From Aureobasidium sp. EXF-3400 (Eukaryota > Ascomycota > Dothideomycetes > Dothideales > Saccotheciaceae): a stretch of DNA of 64,000 nucleotides. Positions within the stretch are counted from its first letter, which is position 1, and each line of letters starts with the position of its first letter. Made by a program: the position numbers and the translations under genes. The notes beneath the pieces were generated by a model. The model was not told the origin of the DNA. It saw only the letters and a program-made list of their open reading frames with translations, and searched no databases. The DNA lies in NCBI GenBank assembly GCA_024195585.1, contig SWBL01000079.1:62001-126000 (forward strand). Direction: 5' to 3'. Positions 33,819-46,076 of this stretch are shown in pieces.

Positions 33819-35080
33819 TTACGACTTGGTGATGGTGACCTTGCCATCGCCTTCCACTGTCGCATAGCTGAGCTTAGTCGGAGCGACTGGTGTTGAAGGA
33901 GGTGCGTCGGTGATGGCAGGTGTGGCGGGCTTTCCTGCCTGGAGCACACCTGCAGGAGTGTCGGCGGCTTCATTGACATCACGAGCAGTAAAAGCATCGG
34001 TCAACTTTGCGCCTCTGGATTGTACGAGAATGTTGGCAGGTCCCTGGAAACGAAGGAACATCTGTGGTTGTGGTGTCAGAGAGGTGCGATTGGGAATGTA
34101 GGTCATAAAACTTACTCTGTCTCCCCATATTGAGCGGCGGGCCCAGGTACGAATGGTGAACAATGTGTTGGCAACGGCGCGCCAGACGGTTGATTGACGA
34201 ACGACCTTGAAGAACCTGGTGTCGGGAAGGTAGGAGAAGGCGTTGGGAATCTGCAGGCGCAAGTTGGAGGACTTGAAGCGGTAGGCCTGAGGAGCGTGTT
34301 GCATGATACTATAAGCAATGACATTGCTGGGGTGAACAATGTATTCCTCGCCAGACTTGAGAGCGAGCTGATAGATCTGGCCCTTGCCCGACAAGCATAG
34401 AAGTCCACGGCCAGTAACGCGAGAACTTCCCCAATGTGCGAGGCTCAAGGAGGTGTTGATCTGAGGTTTGATGGAAAGAGAGTGACCGGTCCAGGCAAGA
34501 AGAGCATTCCTCTGGGCGATCATCCAATCAAGGCGACCATCAAGGTGGATAACGGAGAAGGTTGTCAGCGGAGACTTGGACGAGATCAAGGCTGTGTAAG
34601 GAGCGGTCGAAGTGACTTTTTGGTAGAGGAAGGGAATGCCAAAGGCGGCACGACCGAAGGGTTCGAGGACGGAGAGCGAGGATACGGTCTAAGATTGACA
34701 ATGAGTTTTTGGTAGACGAGAAGGAGTAGGGCGTGTATCCTTACGCTCTCAGCATTGCCATGGAAGCCAACGAGCGAGCCCTTGCGAGTATAAAGGTTCT
34801 GCGATGCAGAGATGGAGGCCGAGAGAAGGGAAAAAGGGCTGCCCAGAACCTCGAATTGGGCATCTACATGACTGTATTAGAAGAGCGAGAGACCAGTATA
34901 CGCGCAGAGAAGAAAGATACCAGGAGCTGTGCTGTCTGCAGCAGCAGAGGCGACGGTAGGGTTGGTCGACGATGGGGTGGCCGCAATCTGAACGAAGCGT
35001 CGCGGAGGCACGCCCAAGGCACGGTATGGACGACTGCGACCAAGCAGTTCTTGCGCACGGTAGCGCATTGCAGAAGACAT
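33819..35080 (-). CDS. aim24: AIM24-family mitochondrial protein
   Basis: Exons (minus) 35080-34921, 34863-34745, 34688-34116 and 34061-33819 give 364 residues. An Arg-rich N-terminus ([17 protein letters not shown]) serves as presequence. The core has the AIM24 beta-sandwich features: [28 protein letters not shown], and [18 protein letters not shown] followed by [15 protein letters not shown]. In yeast Aim24 sits in the mitochondrial inner membrane and supports MICOS/cristae structure. The C-terminal 60 residues are Ala/Pro/Thr-rich and specific to this protein. It is divergent from atm1, 388 bp away. Confidence 0.9.
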
Positions 35081-35468
35081 TGCGCGACAAGCGGTGTTGA
35101 AAATGACTAGATTCGCCTATAAGCTATCTACAATCTCACGTAGCTGCCAACTCGGCGACGCGCGCGTGCTCTGTTCCCGAAGCCGAAAAGTGACGTGCTT
35201 GCCGTGCTCGGGGAGTGGGATACAGAGTGTGGGCCAAATTGCTTTCCCACCTTCCTCTTCTCTAGCAATCAACTGTCCTTCTTCGCCAACACATCGTAGC
35301 TCTGTTTGCTTGCGTGTGCCTTGTCTCGGCGACCGTGCCTGTTTGTCTTACTGACCCATATCCACATCGCATCGCTCTTTCTTCTTACGAGAAGCTGGCC
35401 ATCATGGTGTTTTGAGCTTTCGAGCATAGCAACCACTCCCAACTCAGTCTCGCACATTGCCTCACATC
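35081..35468. promoter_or_regulatory. divergent promoter aim24 / atm1
   Basis: 388 bp between start codons of two genes for mitochondrial inner-membrane proteins. Pyrimidine-rich near 35245-35300 and 35370-35395. No gene is supported. Confidence 0.5.
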
Positions 35469-37783
35469 ATGTCCACCACATATGCCCCGAGGGGCATCTA
35501 TTCCTGCCATAGAATGGCCCGCCCTTCCCTCGCCTTCTCCCGTATCTCGACCTGCCAGCAAAGCGTCCGCCCCTCTATTCGCGTCTTCACTACCTCACCA
35601 TGGCGCCGCAAGGACGATACTCGTGTGAAGCCTGTTACTCAGGAGACCAAGGTTGCAGCAGCAGAGCCTACCAAGACTCCCACTGTGAAGAAAGAGACGG
35701 TCGATCCGCTCCTAGCAGAGCAGACTGTTTCCAACAAGGAACAGCGCAAGGCCGATTGGGCCATCATCAAGGACATGGCACACTATCTATGGCCAAAAGA
35801 CGACTTTGGTACTCGTTTTAGGGTTGGTCTGTCTGTTGCTCTCCTTGTAGGCGCCAAGGTAAATGACCATCTTCCTTATGTCGCGGGCTGTCATGTTAAT
35901 GGCATCCAAGGTTCTGAACGTCCAAGTTCCATTCTATTTCAAGTCCATTGTAGATTCTATGAACATAGACTTTGCTGCTGTCGGTGGCACTGCTGTCACC
36001 GTTGCTGGTGCCACTATCTTCGCATGTAAGACTTTGCGCCATCTCCAGTTCTCCTATCTTCCTCTAATCTTCCCCTAGACGGTGCTACTAGGATAGGTGC
36101 TGCTGTATTCCAAGAAATCCGTAACGCTGTCTTCGCAAGTGTCGCACAAAAGGCCATCCGCCGGGTTGCAGCCACTGTCTTCGACCACTTGTTAAAGCTG
36201 GATCTGAACTTCCATCTATCGAGACAGACTGGTGGGTTAACCAGAGCTATCGATAGAGGAACAAAGGGTATCAGTTTCCTCTTACAGTCTATGGTCTTCC
36301 ATATTATCCCTACAGCACTCGAGATCTCATTGGTGTGCGGTATTCTTGTAAGCTTGTCCTTTGACCTTATTGGCGTGCGCCTCTCACATTTTCTAGACAT
36401 GGCAGTATGGCTTCAAATTCGCTCTCATTACAGCCGCGACCATGGTTGGCTATTCCGCATTTACCATTTTGACAACATCATGGAGGACCAAATTCCGCAA
36501 GGCTGCCAACGCCGCTGATAACAAGGGAGCAACAGTTGCTGTGGACTCGCTCATCAACTACGAGACTGTCAAGGTTGGTTCAGTCCGAACACTCATCAAG
36601 GTACCTATCTAATCCTCTCTAGTACTTCAACAATGAGCGTTACGAAGTCGGTAGATACGATGCCGCCCTCAAGAACTACCAGGACGCATCCATCAAGGTT
36701 GCCACATCGCTGGCATTCCTCAACAGTGGACAAAACCTGATCTTCTCCAGCGCCTTAACTGCCATGATGTACTATGGCGCCGATGGTGTCGCAACTGGTC
36801 AGTTGACTGTCGGTGATCTTGTCATGATCAACCAGCTTGTCTTCCAGCTCTCGGTGCCTCTCAACTTCCTCGGTTCCGTGTATCGTGAACTAAGACAGAG
36901 TTTGTTGGACATGGAGACATTGTTCAACCTCCAAAAGGTCAACGTGGCTATCAAGGAGCCCGAAAATGCCAAGCCTCTACTGCTAACAGGTGGAGGTATC
37001 AGGTTCGAGAACGTCTCGTTCGGCTACCGCCCTGATAGACCAATTTTGCGCAACCTCAATCTTGAGATTCCTGCTGGTAAGAAGATTGCCATTGTCGGTC
37101 CCAGTGGGTGTGGTAAATCTACCATTCTTCGCCTGCTGTTCCGCTCCTACGATGTCCAAGGCGGCAGAATCTTGATCGACGGACAAGATATTCGCGACGT
37201 CCAGATTGAGAGTCTTCGCAAGGCAATTGGTGTCGTTCCTCAGGATACACCTCTGTTCAACGACACCATTGAGCACAACCTCAAGTACGGTGATCTTGAG
37301 GCTTCTCCCGAGAAGGTTGAAGCTGCTGCCAAGCGTGCAAAGGTTCACGACATCATCCAGAAGTTCCCCGACAAGTACGCCACTATGGTTGGTGAGCGTG
37401 GTATGATGATCTCTGGAGGTGAAAAGCAACGCCTGGCCATTGCGCGTCTGCTTTTGAAAGATCCACCATTCTTGTTCTTCGATGAAGCAACTTCGGCTCT
37501 CGACACACATACAGAACAAGCACTCCTGGGCAATATTAACAGTATTCTCAAGGAGAAAGCACGAACCAGTATCTTCGTCGCTCACAGACTTCGCACTATC
37601 TATGACTCGGACATCATCATCGTCCTGAAGGATGGAGTCGTAGCAGAGCAAGGCACACACGAACGTCTTGTCGATAGTGGAGGTGTATACTCCGAGCTAT
37701 GGAGTGCACAGGAGATGCTTTTCATTGATGAAGAGCAAGAGAAGTCTGAAGAGAAGAAGAAGCAGGATAAGAAGAAGCTGTAG
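35469..37783 (+). CDS. atm1: mitochondrial ABC transporter Atm1 (ABCB7 type)
   Basis: Exons 35469-35858, 35911-36025, 36079-36347, 36397-36573 and 36623-37783 give 703 residues. After a presequence ([16 protein letters not shown]) comes a six-helix half-transporter domain and then a nucleotide-binding domain with Walker [10 protein letters not shown] (about 475), Q-loop [10 protein letters not shown], signature [15 protein letters not shown], Walker [13 protein letters not shown] and the switch His in IFVAHRL. It exports a glutathione-linked sulfur compound from the matrix and is needed for cytosolic iron-sulfur protein assembly. The helix-one FGTRFRV and the NxxQ-type segment [11 protein letters not shown] fit Atm1 rather than other half-transporters. 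The ATG at 35469 is the first in frame. Confidence 0.95.
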
Positions 37784-38095
37784 ATCTACCCATGAGAACA
37801 TACGATACTATACCAATGTAAATATTGTAAAGTAGATGCCTTAAAATGCTTCGTTAATGTGATCTTCAAGGATTGCCTAGTTTTCGATCGGGCGGAATCC
37901 TTCGAATCTCAGCGGAATAAAATTTGTCACCGTCGCTTTCCTGTCGCTGGACTTGTTGTGGACCACTGTGTGACAAACTTTCTGTGCTTGGCGAGGAGGC
38001 GCATGACTTCCATATTGCCGCCATATCCATTCGAGAATCAACATGAAGGGAGGGTTCGTCCCTTTGGACTTGACAAACAAAACTATGCTTCGACC
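37784..38095. other. intergenic region, 312 bp
   Basis: 3' flank of atm1 and upstream region of the F-box/LRR gene. An in-frame ATG at 38003 could extend the next protein by 31 residues but that extension lacks family character. Confidence 0.55.
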
Positions 38096-40549
38096 ATGGA
38101 AGCCAACCCGCCATCTTATGGACAAGCCACTACAGTGAATGCGTGGGACCTTATTGCCGATTATATCCCTTCCTCGGACCTCTGCTCTGCCGCCTTAGTA
38201 TGCCAGCAATGGTACACAACATTCGCACCTCATTTATGGGGCAATCCTGCCTCTCATTTTGGAGATGAGAATGACAGAGTCTATGGTTAGTAGCATACAA
38301 CACCCGCGAGACCGCAGGAACTCGCTGTCTTGCCATTGATCAGTGGACTCACGCGTGTTCATATAGTTGCTCTAACTCGGTTCATTCGTACCCTTCCTTG
38401 GGCCAGACGTGCCATTCGATCTTTGACTCATACGCTTCATCTTCCTCCGGCACATGCTGAAATCTACAATGGTCCACATGCAGACTGGCTGAGAGAGGTG
38501 CTCGAAGGTCTTCCAAACCTGCAGTCGTTGATTGTTCGCGGCTTGCCTTTCTTTGACCATGCAGCTCTGAATGCACTCAAGTATACTCGATTGCCCGGCA
38601 ACCGGAACCAGCTGGCTCCTGCTCAGACTCCATTTGGCCTGCGACTGCTGGATGCGTCCAGATGCAGCAACGTGACTGCGACAGGTCTGCAGCAAGCCCT
38701 CAGACGCTTCGACTCTCTGCTATATCTTGATCTTTCATGGACTTATCCTGCCAAAAGTCCCGAGGTCCTCCGGAGTCTCAGTCAATTTCGTGGCTTGCAG
38801 GTTCTGAAGCTCCGAGGTATATCACTGAAAGACGATGATGTGCTCATACTGGCAAATGCTATCAAGACTCGAGTCCGAAGTTTAGATCTTCGTAACAATC
38901 AACTGACTGATCGGAGTGTGCGTATTCTACTTGAGCAGTGCTTTACTCCGCCACCACGAAGAGACAACAATGGTCGAGTCTTATCTCCATCCCTACTGCC
39001 TTATCTAGGTGCTGAGATGCTCGCCATATACCGAGGTGTCAACTTCGAAGCCTTCCTCAGGAACGAGTTTACAGGCAAGTTCGTCGGTCGTTTGGCTATT
39101 GAGGAAGCTCCGGAGAGTGGCATTACACATCTCTATCTCTCAGATAATCAGCTTACTGTTGAGGGGCTCTCTGGATTGATCAGGTCAGGAAGGTTGCACG
39201 TACTTGACGCTGGGAGTCTCTTGCCTTTGATGGCTTCCCAGGATGGTTCATTCAGGATGAATTTTCCCAGCCTAGCTAAGCTAGCTCCAGTATTGGCAGA
39301 GTCTGCAAGCCATAGCCTGACATATCTGAGGATCGACCACAGTCTGGTGACTGGAGAGTCACCAGTAATGCAAGAGACTACTGATGAGCCGATGTCTAAA
39401 ACATGCGAGCTTGCAGACACCTCTAGCCACCCAATTGGGATTGCTGAACTGGACCACGACAGAGGAATCTATGAGATGATGGGTGATACTTCTTTCCCGA
39501 CCGAGATTTCTGGCGATGCTGCGTCCAGCGTGGTGACACATGCAGCTGTCGAAAAGCCTGTGGTGTACATACAACAAGCACGAAGGAGGAGCCAAGATCT
39601 TCCAATACCTACTCAAACAGAAAGAGCAGATGGAGATGGTCTACATGTCACCGTGCTCGAGCAGGAGAAAGGTGTGTCAAGAAACCTGACACCAAACTCA
39701 ATTTTACCTTCCCATTCTCGTGGTCGCAGCTACTCCTTTATCGTCAAAGAACGCAAGAGTCGGTTACAGGCATATTTGACAGAGGGCAAGGGCTTTCAAC
39801 CTGGTCTCCTTCCTCATCTAACCACTTTGGTCCTGACCGAAGTTCCACCTTCCTCACCATCGCTAGACACGCCGAATAGGCTGATCTCTTTCGTACACGC
39901 GTGCGCCGAAGAAACCAGTCTAGCAAAGTTACAAGCACAATTGGACTGGACGCTTCCGCCCGGACGCAGAACAAGTTCCTCGTACCAGAAAGAGCTCGTA
40001 CGCAAATCCTTCGCTCTCGAACAACTCATCCTCGAAGTCGCACCCTGCAGCCTCGCTGAAAGAAAAGTAGAAGCAGCCAGTGCATGGAGACATCGTGGCA
40101 CCAAATCCGTTACTCAGGACCAAGACAGCGAAGCTCTATGGGCAGCTTCTCAGACCGACTTTTCCTTCTTCGGCGAGGGTGAGACAAACAGTCTAGATAC
40201 CTATCTCGAACCAAACATACCTCTCAACATCATGTCTGGCATGGAAGTTTCTGTCGACCATCAACCATCACTTACCTCGAATCGTCCTCACCAGAACTCC
40301 GTCGATAACACACCCTCTGTACCTCAAGTCGATGTCATAGCCCAATTATCCAGTTTCCGCAAGGCAACTAAAATTGCATATCAACAACGACAAAAACAAG
40401 GAGAGAAGGAGGTAGAAATGCAAGGCTATTGGGCTGGAAACATCAAAGTTGTCAGGGGAGCTAGAGACACAGATCCTAGATTTGAGGACGATGAGGTATG
40501 GGCAGATTACTATGGGAACAGATTTTCGAATGGGTATTTGTATCGTTAA
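38096..40549 (+). CDS. F-box/leucine-rich repeat protein
   Basis: Exons 38096-38285 and 38367-40549 give 790 residues. The N-terminus MEANPPSYGQATTVNAWDLI and SDLCSAALVCQQWYTTFAP form an F-box-like motif, followed by LWGNPASHF. Leucine-rich repeats follow up to about residue 350 (for example LRLLDASRCSNVTATGL, LQVLKLRGISLKDDDVL, VRSLDLRNNQLTDRSV). The C-terminal half is Ser-rich and less ordered. The intron acceptor at 38366 was chosen over the nearer AG at 38342 because it yields VYVALTRF in the frame of the rest of the protein. Such proteins are likely SCF ubiquitin-ligase adaptors; the target is unknown. Confidence 0.82.
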
Positions 40550-40649
40550 GATTGCATATCTGTTGCGAATGTCTTTGCTTGGAAACAACCTACTTCTGGC
40601 CGTCTGCTTCTCTCTGTTTATAGTTTGTACTTTCCTCACGTTGTGCCTT

Positions 40650-40682
40650 GCTTGGAGTGAAGGGCTCGCTTGGAGTGAAGGG
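40650..40682 (+). repeat. short direct duplication
   Basis: The 15-base core GCTTGGAGTGAAGGG occurs at 40650-40664 and again at 40668-40682, separated by CTC. It lies about 100 bp beyond the stop codon of the F-box/LRR gene. No function is evident. Confidence 0.6.
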
Positions 40683-40973
40683 TGAGATGGGGGTTAGTAA
40701 GACTATATAAGTAGCAAAAGCAGCCCAGCCTATCAGATGGGAATGAGCAGAAGAATTCCGTGTTACTTGGTGTAGCGGAATGATTCGCCCCTGAACTTGA
40801 CTGAAAGTAGGTGCCCGCCTTTCCACTAATGAACAAAGGGTGTCGGTTGGGATTAATCGTCGGTCAAGACGGCTCCTTTTTTTTTTCTTTCTTTTTTTAG
40901 CCTTCTAGTTCTCTTATTTCATCTTTTCTCTGCTCTCGGCTGTATATAGTCATTCATTGGAGTTGAAGGGGAG

Positions 40974-41028
40974 TGATAGAGCGCTGGTGTTGTGCTTTTG
41001 ATGAGCATGGGTTCGAGTCCTGCTATCA
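40974..41028 (+). other. tRNA-like remnant with B box and Pol III stop
   Basis: TGATAG (40974-40979) pairs exactly with CTATCA (41023-41028) as a terminal stem. Between them are GTGCT/AGCAT able to close a seven-base loop TTTGATG, and a perfect B box GGTTCGAGTCC at 41010-41020. A TTTTT run follows at 41036-41040. The D-arm and A box are absent and the T stem pairs poorly, so a working nuclear tRNA is unlikely. It may be a decayed tRNA, a tRNA-derived element or a mitochondrial insertion. Confidence 0.35.
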
Positions 41029-41925
41029 AGCATGCCTTTTTACTTTGATGCTACCAGTTAATGAGTAACATACATGAACCCTCTCGAATGTGATCACTCG
41101 TCTAATCTGACGCTCTTCTTTACATCCTCGTCATGCAATTTCATACTCGCGTTCTTTTCTACTGGTGGATGTTGTATGTAGGATGCCAGTGCCAGTGATA
41201 AATGGTCAGTTCTCGATGTGGAATGTAAAGACATACCGATGCTGATCATCAAGTCGCGCACACGCGGTACTCGCGCATGAACAAGGGACGATACTTCGTA
41301 CTTCTGTGTTTAGAGTGGCGGTGGCATCAATCACCGTTCTCAGATCGACCACACGCAGGCATAATCTCCACGTCCCAGTGACGAGGAGAAGAAGTCAAAT
41401 GTCATCACGAGGCAAACACTAATCGATAACGGACAAGTAAAAAGATGAGTTGGTTGTAAAGATCATAGGTCTGGTTGCCGTTTAACACACGTACAAAAAT
41501 GATATTCGTGAAAGAAAAAAACCAGCCCGTGAGAGCCGCAAGGATCGAAGGTCTGCTATCCTGGCAATGAGAGAACGAAAGAAGGATATGAAAAGAAACC
41601 AGCCCCAGCAACTGTGATGCCAAAAGGGAGTACGAAGCATAAGAGAAACAAGAAGGCTGAAGGAAAGACATGAAGAGAAAACGAAGAATGCTCGTGATGC
41701 ATGAAGGAGAAGAAAACAGCCTGAGAAGTATGCATGCAAAGCAAGCAAGCATCGAGAAAGGAAAACAAGAACTCCAACCCACTTTTGAGAGGAACAAGAC
41801 CCAAAGAGAAGACCAATCAAACACCCATACCACCACATGAAACAACAAAGACATGAACGAGAAAGAGTCGTGGGAGAAAGAGCTGCAGGAACACAGTCAA
41901 GAGGGACGAAGAGAGGAAGGAGCAA

Positions 41926-42171
41926 TTACTTGACGCTCCTGCTCATCAACTCCTTGACCTTGATAGCAGTCGATCCACGCTTGGACGAGGTGGTACTGTG
42001 TTGCCATGAGCCAGTGCTGCCTGTAGGGCTACCAGGGGACTCATTGAAGATGTATTCGCCGTCGACGTAGCGGGCGCCGGTTGTGAAGGTTGTGCGTTTG
42101 TCTCTGCGGGCGTAGCGTTGCTCGAGACGGTAAAGTTCGACTTTGGCGCGGATGGAGTCCATGAAGCCCAT
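41926..42171 (-). CDS. small uncharacterised protein, 81 residues
   Basis: Single exon starting ATG at 42171. The N-terminal half is charged and helical (MGFMDSIRAKVELYRLEQRY, then ARRDKRTTF), followed by YVDGEYIFNESPGSP and a Ser/Gly/Thr-rich linker; it ends VKELMSRSVK. The pattern of a short helix and YVDGEY looks like a conserved small fungal protein, but I cannot name a family. No signal peptide or membrane segment. The coding call rests on a compact ATG-to-stop frame with ordered features between two large non-coding stretches. Confidence 0.55.
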   Translation of the reverse strand: MGFMDSIRAKVELYRLEQRYARRDKRTTFTTGARYVDGEYIFNESPGSPTGSTGSWQHSTTSSKRGSTAIKVKELMSRSVK

Positions 42172-43186
42172 GTTTGCTGTGTTGGGGTCTTTTTCTTGGT
42201 GTGTGGGTTGTGGTAGAGGAAGTAGACAGGTAGTTGTGGTTTGATAAGGCTTTTTGGTTCGGTGGTAGAGGCGGTTGCGTGAATCGGACAGAAGGTGATT
42301 TGTGGATCGAGGGCAATTGGTTCGAGGTCGCGTTGTTTATTGCAAGGTGTTTGTCGTGATAGGATCAAGCAGGGCACGTGTGCGAGTAGGATAAGGTTGC
42401 TATGACAGGTTGTTCTTCAGGCCAATGGTGAAACGAGTGAAAGGTAATGCAGCAAGATGCACTGCAGGTGTCGTAGAGTGGCTTGTTCCACTTGTTCCAG
42501 CAGGTCGGATGTAAAAGAGAGTGACGTGGGCGTGTGCAGGAAGGAGAGATTGGAAACAGAAAGCACGGAGGGGAAAGGGCAAAGGACATGCATAAAGGGT
42601 TCACTTTGATCGTCCTGGTCCAGATAGGGCTATGGTTGGTCTCCACCCGCTCAGACCCCCTGATGCACAGAGCGAGCGTTACATCTCGCCAACGACTCAG
42701 GTCAAACGAGGGGTTTCACCCGGCCACGTGTGGGGCATGTGCCTTCTTCCGTCCTTCTCTCGTCCTTCTTTCTGAGTCTAAGATGTTTGACAATTTCGTC
42801 TTCGTTTTCTGACGACATGAATCTCCAAGTCCTTCTTGCGTCCCTCGAACAGAGCTCCAGAGGGCAGCAGTCATCTTGCGGAGTACTCTCATCCAGAACC
42901 TCGACCACAGCCTTGGCAAGCCACCGAAAAAGCACGTTGTTACTAACATCCCAACGGCGCGTGAAACACCCGGGTGTCTTTGTCTGGTGCTGCCCATGAC
43001 CAACTGGTCTACCATTAACAAGGCAAATGACCTTCTTTGGAAGATATTTGGATGTTTGAAAAGGTATGATAATTGCTATGTCTGCGAATTACCTCGCTCA
43101 TGAAAGCCCAGCCCACACATGCCTATAAAGCTCTACCTCTACGCCGAATGCATCAAGGAAAATATTTCGAATCCTTCTTCTACCTT
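42172..43186. other. intergenic region, 1015 bp
   Basis: Upstream region of the 81-residue gene and 3' flank of the trehalose phosphatase gene. No gene is supported. Confidence 0.5.
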
Positions 43187-46076
43187 CTATGCGCCGCGAG
43201 GCTCGGGAACACTTCCTTCTACGACAGAAACGGGTCCAACATTGGGTGCGTCAACAGAGCCATTAAGCATAGCAACAGCTGAGATGACATCCGACGGCTC
43301 GAGCAAGTGCCAGCTAGCCAGAGTCTGCTTTGAGCTTGCGCCCACAGTGACTGAGAAGACGTGCTCCTTGGGCAGTCTTGAGTTGCTCAGGGATCTGAAC
43401 ATGTCTGCAGAAGTCAATGTTAGCTTTCATGTCATACTTCGGTCAGTGTAAGTTATATTCATACCTTCATCAGTGAAGTCATCTCCCAGACACAGGACAA
43501 ACTCGGGTGCCTGGCCCTTCTCGTGACCGTACTCTTCGACCAGACGCTTGGCGATTTCACCCTTGTTGACAAACTTGGGGCGGACCTCCAAGTTGGCCTT
43601 GCCTGGCATGACCTCGACATCAAACTCCTTGGCGACAGTGTTCTCCAACAGCTTGCGGCACTCATTGGCCTGGTGCACACCCCAGTCAGGGTCTGCACGA
43701 CGGTAATGCCAGGTCAATGCAATCTTCTTGCGTTCGATGAAACTGCCTTGAGTACGCTCAGTGTAGTGTTGGAAGGTCTCAATGACCTTCTGTTGCCAAG
43801 ACATATCTTCCTTCTCGGTCAAGTTCTCCCAGTGCTCGCTCTTGGGCTTGCGTAGGAAACTACCGTGCTCGGCACTGAGACCAAGCTCCGAGATGTGTCC
43901 CATCCACTCGTCCAGGAAAGCCTGATCACGGCCACTGATGATCCAGACTGCGTTGCGGGGATCAGAGGCCAGTGTCTTGAGAGTACGAATGACACGATCG
44001 GAGGGAATAGCCGCTTGAGGATCCTTTACGATGGGGGTCAATGTTCCATCGTAGTCGAACATGAACAAGCGCTTCTCCGATGAGCGGTACTGAGTGAGGA
44101 GCTTAGTCTTGTCCAAGGCAGGTGTAGCAATTGCTTGGTTGAACGATGTGAGGTTGGTTAGCAAACGCTTGACATAGTTGTTTGTCCATGTCTGCACAGT
44201 GTTGGTTGTGACGCTTCTGTACAACTTCTTGTGCATCTGGTACTTTTGCCTGGGGTCCATGACCAATGCTTGGTGGATCTCATCTGCGGTACCTCCAAGA
44301 TCCCAGGGGTTGATGTGGGTAGCATTGCCCAAGCTGCCAGCGGTTCCAGAAAACTCGGAGATGATCAGGGGTCCGTGGTTGTCCTTTTGGCAGATGACGT
44401 ATTCGAGAGCAGTAGTGTTCATACCATCACGGACACTCGTGATAAGTCCAACATCGGCAATGCGGAGAAGCGCAAAGTATTCTTCTCTTGACAGGTATTG
44501 AGGGTAGTGCTGAACAGGTGTGAAGCTCAAGGATCCGTAAGTGCCGTTGATCCTTGCAACCAAGTCGGAGATCTTGTTGGCGGTCCTATCCGTGCCTTCT
44601 TCCTTGTCTTCGACACTTGTCGGGCTGGTCACCTGGATCAAGACAACCTTGTCGTGCCATTCAGGGTGGCGCTCCAAGAAGATCTCGTAAGCCTGCAGCT
44701 TCTGAGCAACACCACGAACAGAGTCCAGACGATCACGACCAACGATGATTTTCTTGCCGGCGTATAATTCTCTGATGCCGGCAATCTTTTCGTCAACCGC
44801 AGCATCATCGAATGCCATCTCGTGGGTCTTGGCAGCGTTGATACCAATAGGAAGCACCTCAACGGCAACGTGGGCTCCGTAGGCGTCAACTCCGTTTGCT
44901 GAGGAATCGAATCCAAGGACTCTTGTGCAGCACGAAGAGAAGTGACGAGAGTAACTGAAGGCTTGGAAACCAACCATGTTGGCTCCGAGAACACCTTCAA
45001 GTATGTCCTTTCTTCTGCTCAAGCAGCGGTAAAATTCGCTACTTGGGAACGGCACGTGAAGGTAGAATCCGATGTAGATGTTTGGGATACGTTGACGGAG
45101 GAGACCTGGAAGCAGAAGCAAGTGGTAGTCGTGGATAAGCACAATGTCTCCGGGCTTGTAGGTCGAGAGGATGGTATCAGCGAAAGCCTTGTTCAGACGG
45201 AAGTAATCGGCCCAGGCCTTGCGAATGGAACGACCATCGGTGGGCTCATTCTGCTTGTAGTGGAACAGAGTATATAGCTCGTGCTCAGCATAACGGCGCC
45301 ATCTAGCTTGATCCTTCATGACTGCCACATCACCATCCATCTCATCGGCCAGCCAGACAGGTATGGTTCTACCTTGAGGATCACGGTCGAGAATTCTCTC
45401 CAATTTCTGGCGATCGTCCTTGGTGATTCGCATTCCTTCGGATGAGCCAGGTTCGGGTGCGGGAACATTTGAGTCCACAGGAATGGGCGCGGAGGCCTTG
45501 TTGAGAGGTGCTACGTTCATGGAGGACACATTGTTTTCGTCCATGTAGGCGCCGTTGCGAGTCTTTGGTTGAATTTCTCCAGTCCAGCCCACAAGAGTGT
45601 GGTTCCATGGAGACTCGTTTGATGACAGATGAGCAAATGAGTCGAACAGTGCAGATGTGCCTCTGCGACTTTGGAGGTCCCATTCTGATCCTGCAGCATA
45701 GCCGATCTTGTAGGGCACAGTAAAGAAAGCGCTGATGACTTGGCCACTGAGATTCAAGCTCGGGTGAGCGGCCTTGGGATCGGCATCAGCTTGGTCAGTG
45801 GTTTGCTGATGTCCCTTCAGACTCAGGCGACGAAGCACGTCTTCTCCAGCACCATCATTCTGGCCTTCATTCGAGTCAGTTCAAGTCCAAATAGACACTA
45901 ATTAAGTTTCCGATACCTTCAGGAGTGTCAACCTCAGGAGAAGAAACCTGATGGGTTTGGAAGAAGGAGGTGCGGCCAGTGAGATCCACACCGGGAGTGA
46001 CAGGGATTTCAGTGTTCTTGGGATCAAAGACAGGGTTGATCGAGGCAAGGCGAGGGTTTGGGGGACGGTTGGCCAT
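43187..46076 (-). CDS. tps2: trehalose-6-phosphate phosphatase (Tps2/OrlA type) with GT20 domain
   Basis: Exons (minus) 46076-45917, 45864-43465 and 43404-43187 give 925 residues. After a disordered N-terminus comes a GT20 domain with DIVLIHDYHLLLLPG, FPSSEFYRCL and ALEYVICQK. A HAD-type phosphatase domain follows with LMFDYDGTLTPI (Asp657 and Asp659 as nucleophile and acid), IISGRDQ and CLGDDFTDEDMF. Intact DxDGT argues for an active phosphatase that converts trehalose-6-phosphate to trehalose, usually within the trehalose synthase complex in the cytosol. The last intron falls inside the FTDED motif. Trehalose accumulates in heat and osmotic stress. Confidence 0.95.

Larger units (their letters stand above)
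40550..41925. other. intergenic region, 1376 bp
   Basis: No protein gene supported. It contains an 18-bp direct duplication, a pyrimidine tract around 40868-40898 and a tRNA-like sequence, each listed separately where relevant. The region right of 41400 is purine-rich on the plus strand. Confidence 0.55.

Noticed and set aside
38003..38095. longer start for the F-box/LRR protein
   Set aside because: In frame and possible, but the family-like N-terminus begins at MEANPPSYG (38096).
38286..38342. shorter intron for the F-box/LRR gene ending at the AG at 38342
   Set aside because: That acceptor puts the downstream exon out of frame; the AG at 38366 keeps frame and gives VYVALTRF.
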